From assembly GCF_015234355.1 (NCBI RefSeq), contig NZ_JADGMV010000006.1:62001-126000 (forward strand): 64,000 bases of DNA, given 5' to 3'. The notes under the pieces are model-generated. The model saw nothing but the letters and a program-made list of their open reading frames with translations. It was not told where the DNA came from and did no database searches. This DNA is from Psychrobacter sp. NG25 (GTDB lineage: Bacteria; Pseudomonadota; Gammaproteobacteria; Pseudomonadales; Moraxellaceae). Both the position numbers and the translations under genes were made by a program. Positions within the stretch are counted from its first letter, which is position 1; every line of letters begins with the position of its first letter. Shown piece after piece: positions 37,853 through 47,499 of the stretch.

Positions 37853-38178
37853 GACGCTGCTACTTTGTCTGATGTGCTGTCATCCGGTTTTGGCAGTGCT
37901 TGAATGAATGGCTTGATATCTACATGGCTGTACACACCGTCACGCAAGTAAGGCTCTTCGTTTGCCCATGCTTGTGCGGCCTCAAGAGAGTCGAAATCAG
38001 CAATGATTAGACTGCCTGACATAGCACTTTGACCATGTTCAATAGGGTTTGGACCTGCAATAATAAGTCGTTGCTCATTGTTCAATGCTTTAAGGCGGTC
38101 AAGATGTTCAACACGGGTAATCTGACGCTGCGCACTGCTATTCGCGATGTCATGACCAATAATGGCAAATAAGGACAT
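37849..38178 (-). CDS. yciI: YciI family protein
   Basis: 109 aa. It begins MSLFAIIGHDIANSSAQRQI; the conserved His in the first strand and the Asp of LIIADFDSLEAAQAWANEEP match the YciI/YCII (ferredoxin-like) fold. HVDIKPF is also typical. The function is unknown in general, possibly enzymatic. GAGGA lies before the ATG. It is downstream of yciB on the same strand and overlaps the next gene by 4 bp. Confidence 0.9.
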   Translation of the reverse strand: MSLFAIIGHDIANSSAQRQITRVEHLDRLKALNNEQRLIIAGPNPIEHGQSAMSGSLIIADFDSLEAAQAWANEEPYLRDGVYSHVDIKPFIQALPKPDDSTSDKVAAS

Positions 38179-38325
38179 AAGGCTTCCTCAATAAAATGAT
38201 GATTGATGTAAAGTGTGTTTAGGGTCTGTTGAATGTCCAACATACCTTAATCAATAAAGCTTAATTTATAGCGATTAATACGGATATTTATAGATAGTAT
38301 TTATTATAAAATAATAGCCTAAGTC

Positions 38326-38877
38326 TTACTTAGTGGTTTTGTTTGTCAATTCTGGATTTAAGTAATTTTTCAATACCGCAAACTGGGCCACAACGAATAC
38401 CAACATAATTGGAATCCAGCCATACGTTTTAAAGTTGATCCATGCTTCATCTGACATCGTAAACGCTGTGATATAATGTAAGACACCCATCATGGCAAAA
38501 AACAATGCCCAAGCGATGGTGAGTTTTTTCCAGCCACTCATTGTGAGCGAAAAAACATCTTTCATTGCTAGCTGCATCAGAGGCTTATTAATCGCAGCAC
38601 TTACTAATAGCGTCAAAGCAAAGATACCGTTGATAATTGGTGATTTCCAACGCAGATAGATGTCATCACGTAAGATTAAGGTACCACCACAAAACAGAAT
38701 GGTTAATAATAAAACAACCCATTGCTGCTTATCAAACTTGCCTTTTTGGCGAATAAAATGAATCGCATAAACGATAATCGTGGCGATGAGTAAAGCACCG
38801 GCCCCTGCCAAAATACCACTGTGACGCGCACCAATGAAAAAGGCAATTAAAGGAATAAAGTCTAATAGGGCTTTCAT
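38326..38877 (-). CDS. yciB: YciB (IspZ) septation-related inner membrane protein
   Basis: 183 aa with five predicted helices. It starts MKALLDFIPLIAFFIGARHS, and the conserved segments RWKSPIINGIFALTLLVS, INKPLMQL and WKKLTIAWALFFAMMGVLHY match YciB. The family affects envelope maintenance and septation. An in-frame TTG/GTG upstream would add seven residues but lacks an SD. It is divergent from rnm. Confidence 0.93.
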   Translation of the reverse strand: MKALLDFIPLIAFFIGARHSGILAGAGALLIATIIVYAIHFIRQKGKFDKQQWVVLLLTILFCGGTLILRDDIYLRWKSPIINGIFALTLLVSAAINKPLMQLAMKDVFSLTMSGWKKLTIAWALFFAMMGVLHYITAFTMSDEAWINFKTYGWIPIMLVFVVAQFAVLKNYLNPELTNKTTK

Positions 38878-39250
38878 AACAAATAGGGTGTCCACCAAAA
38901 ACGTATGGGGTGTAGTTTACACGTCTACTGCACCAAAAAAAAGCAATCAACGCGATAATCGTGCTATATAGCGAACTGGCTTGGTAACACTTTATGATTA
39001 TGACTCATGAGCAGCGCTGCTACGCAATATAACGATTCGATAATGTCAGTAGTTTTATATATATTAAATACAGTCATTCCGCTATAAAAGTGTCACTGCG
39101 TTAACCTCGCTTAAAGTATTAAATATACATCTATATTCGGTTTGCTTGAATGACTTTCATATTGAATAGACTACACAAGGGCTGGCTACCACTGTATTTC
39201 TTTTTTTACTCTCTTTAATGCTTGTTATTTTAAAATGCTAAGGCTTATTT
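38878..39250. promoter_or_regulatory. divergent region yciB / rnm containing a repeat copy
   Basis: 373 bp. It must hold the yciB and rnm promoters. The 107-bp MITE-like element (copy 3) lies at 39069-39175, so the rnm promoter is either inside or downstream of it. Confidence 0.5.
39069..39175 (+). repeat. 107-bp dispersed MITE-like element, copy 3
   Basis: Ends TACAGTC and GACTACA (one change each from TATAGTC/GACTATA). The interior GCGTTAACCTCGCTTAAAGT and TATTCGGTTTGCTTGA match the other copies in the same order. The length is exactly 107 bp. It lies 75 bp upstream of rnm. Confidence 0.75.
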
Positions 39251-40132
39251 ATGAAATTCGATCTACATTGTCACAGTACTTGCTCTGATGGTACTTATGG
39301 ACCAACGGAAGTAATACAACGCGCCCATGCGGCTGGCGTCAATGTATTGGCATTGACTGATCACGATACACTGGCGGGGATTGATGAGGCGAGAGTCGCT
39401 GCTAAAGCCTGTGATATGCAACTCATTAATGGTGTTGAGATAAGCTGTGAGCATACGCTCAGCGGTGGTTATGGTAAAAACAAATCGACCAACAAGATTA
39501 TCCATGTACTCGGGCTTGATTTTACTGACTTAGACAAAATGCATGCAACATTGCAGCAACTGCAAGACAGTCGCGCCACTCGTGGTCAGAAAATTGCTGA
39601 AAAGCTCAGTGAATTGCTAGATATCAGTTATGACGAGTTGTGGCAAGCTGTACTTGTGAAAGCAGGTGGTAATCCACAAGCAGTAGGGCGTGCGCATATT
39701 GGTCAAGTATTGTTTGAGCGTGGTGAAGTAAAAACCGTACAAAAGGCCTTTGATAAATATCTGGCGGACAATAAACCTGCTTATGTGGCAATCGAGGCGC
39801 TAACGATGCAGCATGGTATCGAGCTAATTCATGCTTGTGGTGGCAAGGCTGTACTGGCGCATCCGACTCGCTATCAACTCTCAGCCACTCGTGTGCGTAA
39901 ACTGATCGAAGAGTTTGCCCAGTTAGGTGGTGATGCTTGTGAGCTGCCCGCTAACAGTGAACCAGTTAGCACCCGCAGAATGGTCGATCGTAGTATCGCT
40001 GAGCACGATCTTGTCACCTCAACCGGTAGTGACTTTCATGGTAGTAATATGCCGTGGCGACGTTTGGGCGATGTACCAACGCTGAATCCTGAACAGCAAG
40101 GGGTTTGGCAGTCTTTTAAAATATTTGCTTAA
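39251..40132 (+). CDS. rnm: PHP-family 5'-3' exoribonuclease RNase AM (YciV/TrpH)
   Basis: 293 aa PHP phosphoesterase. Metal-binding motifs: DLHCHSTCSDGTY at the N terminus, TDHDTLAGIDEA near residue 37, a Glu in NGVEISCEH, and STGSDFHG near the C terminus. In E. coli this protein removes single nucleotides from the 5' end of rRNA and tRNA precursors and 3'-phosphoadenosine 5'-phosphate. It is longer than some homologues by a small insert (SGGYGKNKSTN). It stands near yciB as in other Moraxellaceae. Confidence 0.9.
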   Translation: MKFDLHCHSTCSDGTYGPTEVIQRAHAAGVNVLALTDHDTLAGIDEARVAAKACDMQLINGVEISCEHTLSGGYGKNKSTNKIIHVLGLDFTDLDKMHATLQQLQDSRATRGQKIAEKLSELLDISYDELWQAVLVKAGGNPQAVGRAHIGQVLFERGEVKTVQKAFDKYLADNKPAYVAIEALTMQHGIELIHACGGKAVLAHPTRYQLSATRVRKLIEEFAQLGGDACELPANSEPVSTRRMVDRSIAEHDLVTSTGSDFHGSNMPWRRLGDVPTLNPEQQGVWQSFKIFA

Positions 40133-40408
40133 TCTGTGTTTTGCAACTATTCAAAAAATACCTATAAAATTCACTGAAAAGTGGTTGATTATCGGTTAAT
40201 CTTGGAGGCTACCTGAGTTAATATATAGATTTAAATAATGTTTAAAACAAAGCGTCAGGTATTGACGTGTGAATCTATCAAATGGATTGATAACTCAGGC
40301 ATAAATGGCCACACTGAATATGTAGTTTTGGTTTCAGTAGTAATCATGAGTTGTCAGTTATTATTCTGGTTTTAGCTCTATCAATTTTTTTATTTGCGGT
40401 AGCCCATT

Positions 40409-41863
40409 ATGGCTGTATCTAAGTTTTATCTAGGCTACAAACAGCTTTCTAAAGCAGTTTTTGAATGGCAAGCAGCTGATAGGACGGCACTACTGGCAGC
40501 ATTCATGGTAATGGATGTTTTTTCGCATTGGCTGTGGTGCTTATTTGTTTGGTATCGCCGTGATACTTATAGTAATTACATTGATATGAATCTGCTGTAT
40601 CCAATATGGATTGGTGTGTCCATGGTAGGTGTGTTTTTGCTATGGATGTCCAGTCGTTTTTCACCGGTTAGAAGTGCCAATAGCAATTTGTATACATGGC
40701 AAGCGATACTTATTACTATTTATAGTGCCTATATTACCTTTATTGTCGCAGTATTGGGGCATAGTAGTTTGGTAGCAGGGGTCTCGTTAGTAGGTGGTAC
40801 GATGTTGTGTATGATGCTCATTAGCCGGCGGTATGTATGGCGAGCATTTATAGGGCAAATCATTGCTATTTTGGTGGTAACACTCATTCCTTATGCTGGC
40901 ATTACGATACCCAATCTACGCCAAATGATTGCCACGACGCTGCCTCCTAATATTCATAGTTATGTGACTTATAGTGAGATGGCTATGATGAAAGACGCTA
41001 CCGCTGCCACTATTCTGCCAAATGGAAGGTTAAATTGGGATAGTGTCAATTATCTGCGTCAATCTTCCAATCTTTTGTGGCGTTCTACCCATATTTATAT
41101 GTCGTTACCAAAAGCTATTTTTATCATTTATATGTTCCGTACTTTGTTGGTGATATTAGATGACAGTAGAAAAGAAACCTTACAACATGCCAATCAAGAT
41201 GAGCTGACACAACTAAAAAATCGTCGTTATGGTCTGATGCAAATGAAGCAAGCATTGGTGACGATAGAGGAGTCTCAAGATATCAGCGTGATCTTATTAG
41301 ATTTGGATTGGTTTAAGGAAGTTAATGACAATTACGGCCATGATGTGGGTGATCGAGTCTTGATCACAGTGGCACAGACGCTGTCGCAGTCTTTAACGGA
41401 TGATACGATTGTTAGCCGCTATGGTGGTGAGGAGTTTTTGATTGTACTGCCAAATACAAAGCATGATAGTGCAATGGTCATTGCTGAGCAACTACGGCTA
41501 AGCATTGCTGAGCAAACCATCATGGTCGATGATAATATTACCTTTAACGTGACCGCTAGTCTCGGATTGTACACGCTGACTTATAAAGAATGTATGTCTC
41601 TTAAGAAAGCGAATCGAGCGGCAGGCAAAACAGAAACGGGATGTCAGCTTGATCATTCGCAGCTAAACAAATCGTATACTGAAAGCACATTTGATAACCA
41701 AACTGAACTCACACAGTTGTCTCATGATATTTGTCAGCTTTTGATAGGTACTGCGGACAAGGCTCTATATAAGGCCAAGGGTCGCGGGCGCGATCAAGTT
41801 GTGAGTGCTAACGAGATGTTAAAATCAGGCGATAATAAGATAGATTCGCTTTATAGTCATTAG
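40409..41863 (+). CDS. membrane-bound diguanylate cyclase (GGDEF)
   Basis: 484 aa. The first 250 residues hold about six membrane helices with no known sensor domain recognised. The GGDEF domain (about 262-475) has LLDLDWFKEVNDNYGHDVGD and an intact active site GGEEF at residues 339-343, so c-di-GMP synthesis is expected. The RxxD inhibitory site normally found a few residues before GGDEF is missing. About 45 polar residues (AAGKTETGCQLDHSQLNKSY and more) are inserted before the final ADKALYKAKGRGRD helix. The start ATG has a weak SD. Confidence 0.88.
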   Translation: MAVSKFYLGYKQLSKAVFEWQAADRTALLAAFMVMDVFSHWLWCLFVWYRRDTYSNYIDMNLLYPIWIGVSMVGVFLLWMSSRFSPVRSANSNLYTWQAILITIYSAYITFIVAVLGHSSLVAGVSLVGGTMLCMMLISRRYVWRAFIGQIIAILVVTLIPYAGITIPNLRQMIATTLPPNIHSYVTYSEMAMMKDATAATILPNGRLNWDSVNYLRQSSNLLWRSTHIYMSLPKAIFIIYMFRTLLVILDDSRKETLQHANQDELTQLKNRRYGLMQMKQALVTIEESQDISVILLDLDWFKEVNDNYGHDVGDRVLITVAQTLSQSLTDDTIVSRYGGEEFLIVLPNTKHDSAMVIAEQLRLSIAEQTIMVDDNITFNVTASLGLYTLTYKECMSLKKANRAAGKTETGCQLDHSQLNKSYTESTFDNQTELTQLSHDICQLLIGTADKALYKAKGRGRDQVVSANEMLKSGDNKIDSLYSH

Positions 41864-41940
41864 AAAGTAATGAAGCAGCTGAACATTCATAGATAACTGC
41901 TGCCATCGATATGAATGTTCTAACCTGTACTGATAACTAC

Positions 41941-42047
41941 TATAGTCGATTCAATTTAAAAGTAGTACAAGGCAACCGAGTGCAGATGTATATCGAATAC
42001 TTCAAGCGAGACTGACGCAGTAATACCTTTATAGTGAAATGACTATA
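41941..42047 (-). repeat. 107-bp dispersed MITE-like element, copy 4 (best conserved)
   Basis: Perfect terminal inverted repeats TATAGTC and GACTATA; longer arms agree at about 14 of 18 positions. The interior reads AGGCAACCGAGTGCAGATGT and TACTTCAAGCGAG, the reverse complement of the plus-oriented copies. It sits between the converging dgc and truD genes. Confidence 0.85.
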
Positions 42048-42056
42048 TCTACTTAA

Positions 42057-43322
42057 TTAAAAAATTAACTGCTGTACCAAACTTGCCAATACACTCGTTG
42101 CAAAGCTGCCAGTCGTTAGCGTGAAATTCAGTACTAGCGTTTGCGAGTCTTCTTCTGAATCACGCCATTCCCATGTTAATGCTTCGACAGGTAGACGCAG
42201 CGCTCTTCGTTGTGATTTTATATCTCGTTGTTCTAATCCTGCTGCTAACTGCGTCAGTAATGGGCTATGTTTTACGGTATCACGTTCAATATCTGCCGCC
42301 GCGTCACTTACTTTGTCATTGTCTATGCCCCACAACACAGCGGTTGGATGGATATCACCACTAGCCATTCGTTCACGTAATGTGTCGTCTACCTCTTCAC
42401 TCGTAAAGATCGATCCTGAGCCATCTAGATTAAACACTTCACCAGATAGACTGGTGTTCCAGCTACCATCGCGTACGCGTGCTGCCAATATCTCATTAAA
42501 TATCAAGCTACGGGCTGCAGACAGCTCCATCGTGTTTTGCTCACGTGGTGCACGCTTGCTTTTACTCTTTTTAGACGATGGGCGAGGCGCTCGCGGTGGA
42601 CGGGCAAACAGTGATAAGGCTTCTCTAATATTATTGCCATTACGTCCAAAGCGCTGCGGACCAAAATAATTGGGGACACCACTTTGGCTAATATTCGATA
42701 AATACTGCTCGACTGCTTCTTTTGCAGACAATAGCTGCCCAGGTTCTGGGGTCTCAGTATCGATATTTTCAAACTGAATATCACGTAAGGTAATCACGAA
42801 TTGATTGGCACGATGCGTACCACGATTGAGCTTTTTGTTATGCCAATGCTGAGCGAGAATAGTGACTGACTCTGTCTCTCCGATATCTATCGGTGCAAAC
42901 TCAGTTGCTGGCAACTGCTTCTTTGGTATTCGTAGGCTAAACCACTGTGTCGTTAGTGCATGACGGTCTTTCAGTCCTGAATACCCAACATCACGTAATG
43001 GAATCTCTGCCCATTCTGATAACAGTTTGGCCAAATAAGCAGTGTTCATACCTGATTTTTCGATATGCAACCATAGATGCTCACCTTCATTGGTAAAGTC
43101 TAATGGCAATATCTCATTAACGATGAAATCCGTAGTATTGGCTTTATAAGTTGCCTGTTTTAACGGTGGCTGCATCGGCTGTGGCAATTGCTCAGTATCC
43201 GCGGCAGCTGAAATATCGATATCGGCCATATCAACGGATGTACACGTAACTGGCTTGCTCTCCAAATACAGTTCAGAAGTAGAGGTCGTAGGCGTTTCGA
43301 GATGGTTGTCTGGATAAGTCAT
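42057..43322 (-). CDS. truD: tRNA pseudouridine(13) synthase
   Basis: 421 aa from the chosen ATG; a TTG-started extension adds 35 residues without family support. The first 65 residues are a low-complexity leader. The catalytic domain follows, with the active-site Asp in GYSGLKDRHALTTQWFS (about 118) and YFGPQRFGRNGNN near 215. Its TRUD domain carries a basic insert (RPSSKKSKSKRAPREQN). TruD makes pseudouridine 13 in tRNA-Glu. The protein is longer than E. coli TruD (349 aa) because of the leader and insert. Confidence 0.93.
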   Translation of the reverse strand: MTYPDNHLETPTTSTSELYLESKPVTCTSVDMADIDISAAADTEQLPQPMQPPLKQATYKANTTDFIVNEILPLDFTNEGEHLWLHIEKSGMNTAYLAKLLSEWAEIPLRDVGYSGLKDRHALTTQWFSLRIPKKQLPATEFAPIDIGETESVTILAQHWHNKKLNRGTHRANQFVITLRDIQFENIDTETPEPGQLLSAKEAVEQYLSNISQSGVPNYFGPQRFGRNGNNIREALSLFARPPRAPRPSSKKSKSKRAPREQNTMELSAARSLIFNEILAARVRDGSWNTSLSGEVFNLDGSGSIFTSEEVDDTLRERMASGDIHPTAVLWGIDNDKVSDAAADIERDTVKHSPLLTQLAAGLEQRDIKSQRRALRLPVEALTWEWRDSEEDSQTLVLNFTLTTGSFATSVLASLVQQLIF

Positions 43323-43544
43323 AAAGTAATCTTTTATTTTGATTGTAAATTTTAAATGGAAGTCATGGTAATAGAGGGTTTTAGATGAAACGTGAAAATT
43401 ACGTTTTGCAACGCAGTAAACATACAAAAAAACAGCGTGTGCTATATGGTCTTGCTACTATCGATGAATAGGGTATGAAAAGATCATAGAGTTGTCTTCA
43501 TACCGTTTTTATTAGAAATCTATTATAACCGTTAAGGAAGACTT

Positions 43545-45230
43545 ATGACCAATGCAACGATTAACACAGTTACTATCAGCAAGGCAGACATTCCAAGTGG
43601 CGGCATGAAATCATACAAGCAGGATGATGATAGTATCATTTTAATCACCCGAGACGACGACGAGTTTCATGCGTTTGATGGTAAATGCCCACATGCAGGG
43701 GCAGATTTAGGCAACGGGTTACGCTGTGGCAACCGTGTGGTTTGCCCATGGCATCATGCTACTTTTGATAGTCGTGATGGTACATTGTTAGAGCCAATCG
43801 CTATCGAAGGCTTGACCCAATATCAACTGACTGATACTGGTGATGAGTTGATTGTGACGACATCAGCCAAAGAAAAGACTGATATACCAAATGATAAATT
43901 GACAGACACTCATACTGTGATTGTAGGTGGCGGTGCGGCTGGGTTTATGACGGCACATTACCTGCGAAATACCGGATATGGCGGTGATATCACATTGATT
44001 AGTGCTGACAACAAAGCCCCTTATAATCGTCCGTTATTGTCCAAAGCTTTTTTGGCAGGAAATATGCCCGAAGAAAAGCTGCTGCTGGGCGGTAGCGACT
44101 GGGCCAAAGACAACAATATTGATTTGCGCTTGAATCAAACGGTGAGCAAGGTATTGCCTAATGAGCGTACTTTAATGGTTGTTAGTGACAGTAGTAACAG
44201 CAATAGTAACAGCAACGATGAGAATAGTAGTGATAAAACCATATCTGCCGATTATTTGGTGGTGGCCACAGGGTCGTCACCTACTATACCGCCTATTATG
44301 GGAGTAGAGTTAGATGGCGTATATACCTTACGCAGTATGGATGATGCCAAGTTGATTAAGGCGGCCAGTCATGATCAGCGCGTGGTGATTATCGGTACTG
44401 GGTTTATTGGTATGGAGGTCGCCTCAGCCTTAGCGCAGGCAGGCACGACAGCTTCAATCACAGTGGTTGGGCAGTCTGACCGTGTAATGGGTAATATTGT
44501 CTCAGAAACCGTTAGTAATGCGCTTATCAAGTTGCACGAAGAAAACGGCGTTAACTTTGTATTTGATGCCACGGTCAATGCAATTACTGAGGTTAAGAGG
44601 GTTGTCAATCAGTCTGAGAATGAAGAAGAGAACCAAACCTTTTCACAAGTGGGCGGTGTGATACTAGGAAATGGTGAGCAGATTGATGCCGACATTGTGA
44701 TTTTAGGCACAGGAGTATCTGCCAATACTGCGCTGTTAGAAGAGGTCAATGATCCTGATGGGGTACAGGTCGATAGCAAACTACAATTGCGTGATGGGGT
44801 ATATGCACTGGGCGATATCGCAAAAGCATCTGGGCAGATGGGACGTATGCGTATTGAGCATTGGCGTGTGGCATTACAGCATGGGCTCGTGGCGGCAACT
44901 GCGATATTAAAAGACGACACAGTAGAGACGTTAGATGCCCGTGTGCCGTTTTTTTGGACCATGCAATATGGCAAAAGCCTACGCTATAGCGGCCATGCGC
45001 AAACGCCAGATAACAGCATACTGCTTGGTACGCCAGACACGCTCGATTATATCGAGTACTATTTCGATGACGCAGGAGAGGACAGCCGAGCCAGCGCGGC
45101 AAGTACGCTTGGTCGTGACAAAGAATTGGTCGCTTTCTCTGAGCTACTTCGCCGTGGTCATGCACCGACGCGTGCGCAGCTCCATGCAGGGTTTGATATT
45201 ATCAAGCAAGCACAAGCATTATCGCTCTAG
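43545..45230 (+). CDS. Rieske-type ferredoxin/FAD-dependent oxidoreductase (AIF/AIFM3-like)
   Basis: 561 aa. The N-terminal Rieske domain binds a 2Fe-2S cluster through CPHAGAD and CPWHHATFD (about 48-73). From about residue 125 a pyridine-nucleotide disulfide-oxidoreductase fold begins with VIVGGGAAGFMTAHYL, then VVIIGTGFIGMEVASALA and the FAD motif GVYALGDIAKA. Such fusions shuttle electrons between NAD(P)H and a partner oxygenase or act in redox defence; the partner is unknown. A low-complexity insert of Ser and Asn (SDSSNSNSNSN) interrupts the FAD domain near residue 215. Confidence 0.9.
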   Translation: MTNATINTVTISKADIPSGGMKSYKQDDDSIILITRDDDEFHAFDGKCPHAGADLGNGLRCGNRVVCPWHHATFDSRDGTLLEPIAIEGLTQYQLTDTGDELIVTTSAKEKTDIPNDKLTDTHTVIVGGGAAGFMTAHYLRNTGYGGDITLISADNKAPYNRPLLSKAFLAGNMPEEKLLLGGSDWAKDNNIDLRLNQTVSKVLPNERTLMVVSDSSNSNSNSNDENSSDKTISADYLVVATGSSPTIPPIMGVELDGVYTLRSMDDAKLIKAASHDQRVVIIGTGFIGMEVASALAQAGTTASITVVGQSDRVMGNIVSETVSNALIKLHEENGVNFVFDATVNAITEVKRVVNQSENEEENQTFSQVGGVILGNGEQIDADIVILGTGVSANTALLEEVNDPDGVQVDSKLQLRDGVYALGDIAKASGQMGRMRIEHWRVALQHGLVAATAILKDDTVETLDARVPFFWTMQYGKSLRYSGHAQTPDNSILLGTPDTLDYIEYYFDDAGEDSRASAASTLGRDKELVAFSELLRRGHAPTRAQLHAGFDIIKQAQALSL

Positions 45231-45260
45231 CACTACAAAGTAATAAGTATTATTATTTAG

Positions 45261-45290
45261 ACTGGCTTAGGAATCTAAGCCAGTTTTTTT
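45261..45290 (+). terminator. intrinsic terminator of the Rieske/FAD gene
   Basis: 10-bp perfect stem ACTGGCTTAG / CTAAGCCAGT with a GAAT loop, then TTTTTT. It lies 30 bp after the stop and 30 bp before the GNAT gene, which therefore needs its own promoter. Confidence 0.9.
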
Positions 45291-45319
45291 ATACATGAAT
45301 AAAAAAGGATAATTATAAT

Positions 45320-45943
45320 ATGAACGAAAATAATATAAATCAAGGCCATACAAAAACAGACCGATTTGATAAAGAGTCTGTATTTCTACGTGAAGCCACA
45401 TTAGATGATATTAGCGCACTTGAAAAACTATTGAATTGCTGCTATCGCGAGACGGCAGGTTGGACCAACGAGGCCGATTTGATTGGTGGTATTCGAACGA
45501 CCTCAGCTGAGCTTGCTGCTGTTATCAATGACCCGAATCACTATTACTTTGTTTATCCAAAAACGATAACGGGCAACCGTGATGGAGAAGAAACGGGTGA
45601 GATACTTGGCTGTATCGCTGTCGATATTAAAACTGATGCTGACTCAAATAAGAAAGCCTATATCGGCATGTTTGCGGTACATCCTATACTGCAAGGGCAG
45701 GGAGTCGGTAATGTGATACTACAAGCGGCTGAGACTTTTGCAGATCGTCACTTACAGTCACAGAATCAGCCGAGCCGTCTGACCATGTCTATTTTAAGTC
45801 ATCGGCCTGAGCTATTGGCCTACTATGAGCGCCGTGGCTATAAGCTGAATGGTAATAAAATGCCGTTTCCAAATGATGGTAATAATGGCGAGCCAAAGCG
45901 TGAAGACTTAGAGCTATTAGAGCTAGAAAAAATGGTTGGCTGA
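45320..45943 (+). CDS. GNAT family N-acetyltransferase
   Basis: 207 aa. The GNAT fold is recognisable: FLREATLDDISALEKLLNCC at the start, the core strand GMFAVHPILQGQGVGNVILQ with its acetyl-CoA P-loop (QGQGVG), and a C-terminal LAYYERRGYKLNG segment. Acetyl-CoA is the expected donor; the acceptor is unknown. AAGGAT precedes the ATG. Confidence 0.88.
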   Translation: MNENNINQGHTKTDRFDKESVFLREATLDDISALEKLLNCCYRETAGWTNEADLIGGIRTTSAELAAVINDPNHYYFVYPKTITGNRDGEETGEILGCIAVDIKTDADSNKKAYIGMFAVHPILQGQGVGNVILQAAETFADRHLQSQNQPSRLTMSILSHRPELLAYYERRGYKLNGNKMPFPNDGNNGEPKREDLELLELEKMVG

Positions 45944-45988
45944 TAATGTAGGTCTAGTAAAAAGACACTCAGAACGACACTGTCTAAT

Positions 45989-46201
45989 TTAACCCCAAAA
46001 ATGCCCAAAAGTCATAAACAGACCCACACTCAATAATAAAAATGCCACGATGATTAAGCGCTTAAACCAGTTAAAGGCTGGCAAGCGTGTGGCATTGTCA
46101 TCGGACATGAGGTAAGCAAATAAACAAAGCAAGCTCGCTGCCAAGGTCATTATTCCTAAGCCAATCGGTAATATAAAAAGGTACACCTGCCACACAGTCA
46201 T
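45989..46201 (-). CDS. small membrane protein, two predicted helices
   Basis: 70 aa. Hydrophobic segments lie at about residues 7-28 and 47-66, separated by the polar loop SDDNATRLPAFNWFKR. No family recognised. It converges on the GNAT gene. No good SD is visible. Confidence 0.55.
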   Translation of the reverse strand: MTVWQVYLFILPIGLGIMTLAASLLCLFAYLMSDDNATRLPAFNWFKRLIIVAFLLLSVGLFMTFGHFWG

Positions 46202-46385
46202 CTCTCAACGGTCATTATTAATGGCATGATAGCAGCATCGTGATTGCGCTGTCTGTATGACTGTTTGTATCAGGAATTGCTAAGTGGCTTTAACTATTGT
46301 GATAAATACTTTTAACGTGGTGGTCGTGGTACGCTTTAATGGCGGTTTCTTTTTCTCTATCATCTTTGGCGATAAGGATATCTAT

Positions 46386-47471
46386 ATGAATATTGCTCTT
46401 ATACCTAGCAAGAGACGTAAACCAATTGCTTTACCGACGGTACTGCTAGTGTCATCACTATTGTCCTATTCAGCCTTAGCGCAAACCTATCAAATCCAAG
46501 ATTTTTCGGACGATTACTATGCAACTATCGAGACCGCAAATGGTGAAGATGGCACGTTAAGCACTGAAGCAAGTAATGAGACAAATAGTGTCATAAAGAT
46601 TATAGAGTCAAAGACTAAAAAAGCCCTTATCAGTCAGCCATCTGATATCGATATTGACTATGAGTTAGATAACAGTAAAGAGCATCAATTGGGCGGAAAA
46701 ATCAGTGCCAATATCGTCAATCTTCCTTATGGTGAACATAGTGTGCTGATTTATGATGACTTTAATTTTGATGGACAAAAAGATGTGGCACTGCGCGATG
46801 GCAATTATAGCTGCTATGGTGGGCCGTCTTATCAAGTCTATTTAAAGGAAAGTAATGCCTTTGTGCATAGCGATGCGTTTACTGAGTTGGCACAGAATTA
46901 TTGCGGATTTTTTGGTTTTGATAAAACCACCAAAACCTTAGATACTATGAGTAAGAGTGGCGCAGGATGGCATCAGTATTCAGAGTATAAAGTGATCGAT
47001 AATAAGCCAGTGGCCGTACATGTGCTTGTAGAAGAATACCATTCAAAAGGATTTATTTCTATTACCGAGCGCACAAGAGTGAATGGCAAAATGGTAGAAG
47101 ATAGCTATGAGATGCTACCTGAGTACGATAAAGAAAACTACGATGGTAGATTGCCATTCATTTATAAGTTAGATTTAGAAAACGGTAAAAAAATGGTCTT
47201 AAATAAGACTTATAACGAAGAAGGTGAGCAGTTGTATTATGCCTTTGCCGATAAAAATGACAGAATTGAGCTGTATTATGATGGGCCATTTGTCTATGAC
47301 ATGGCTAAAAAGACACTTAGCTTTTTCAATAAGCCTGTGGTTTATCAGATCAATCAGCAAGGCATTACAGTGAAGCAGTCTAACAAGAACGTCTTAATCA
47401 AGTCAGTGCAACAAAGCGAGCAGGGAAGTCTGGAAAACCTGACGCAGTTTAACAATGTGAGCGTTAGATAA
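46386..47471 (+). CDS. secreted XAC2610-like protein with an EF-hand-like Asp loop
   Basis: 361 aa from an ATG with AAGGA five bases upstream; an earlier in-frame start would put a spurious 34 residues before the signal peptide. The signal peptide ends near SYSALAQT. The middle contains DDFNFDGQKDVALRDG (DxNxDGxxD loop) and a pair of Cys (SCYGG, YCGFFGFD) as in XAC2610-family proteins. The C-terminal third is beta-rich. The family is envelope-associated and uncharacterised. A 17-bp-stem bidirectional terminator follows. Confidence 0.75.
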   Translation: MNIALIPSKRRKPIALPTVLLVSSLLSYSALAQTYQIQDFSDDYYATIETANGEDGTLSTEASNETNSVIKIIESKTKKALISQPSDIDIDYELDNSKEHQLGGKISANIVNLPYGEHSVLIYDDFNFDGQKDVALRDGNYSCYGGPSYQVYLKESNAFVHSDAFTELAQNYCGFFGFDKTTKTLDTMSKSGAGWHQYSEYKVIDNKPVAVHVLVEEYHSKGFISITERTRVNGKMVEDSYEMLPEYDKENYDGRLPFIYKLDLENGKKMVLNKTYNEEGEQLYYAFADKNDRIELYYDGPFVYDMAKKTLSFFNKPVVYQINQQGITVKQSNKNVLIKSVQQSEQGSLENLTQFNNVSVR

Positions 47472-47499
47472 AAACATTTATTCTAGGACGGGACATTCC

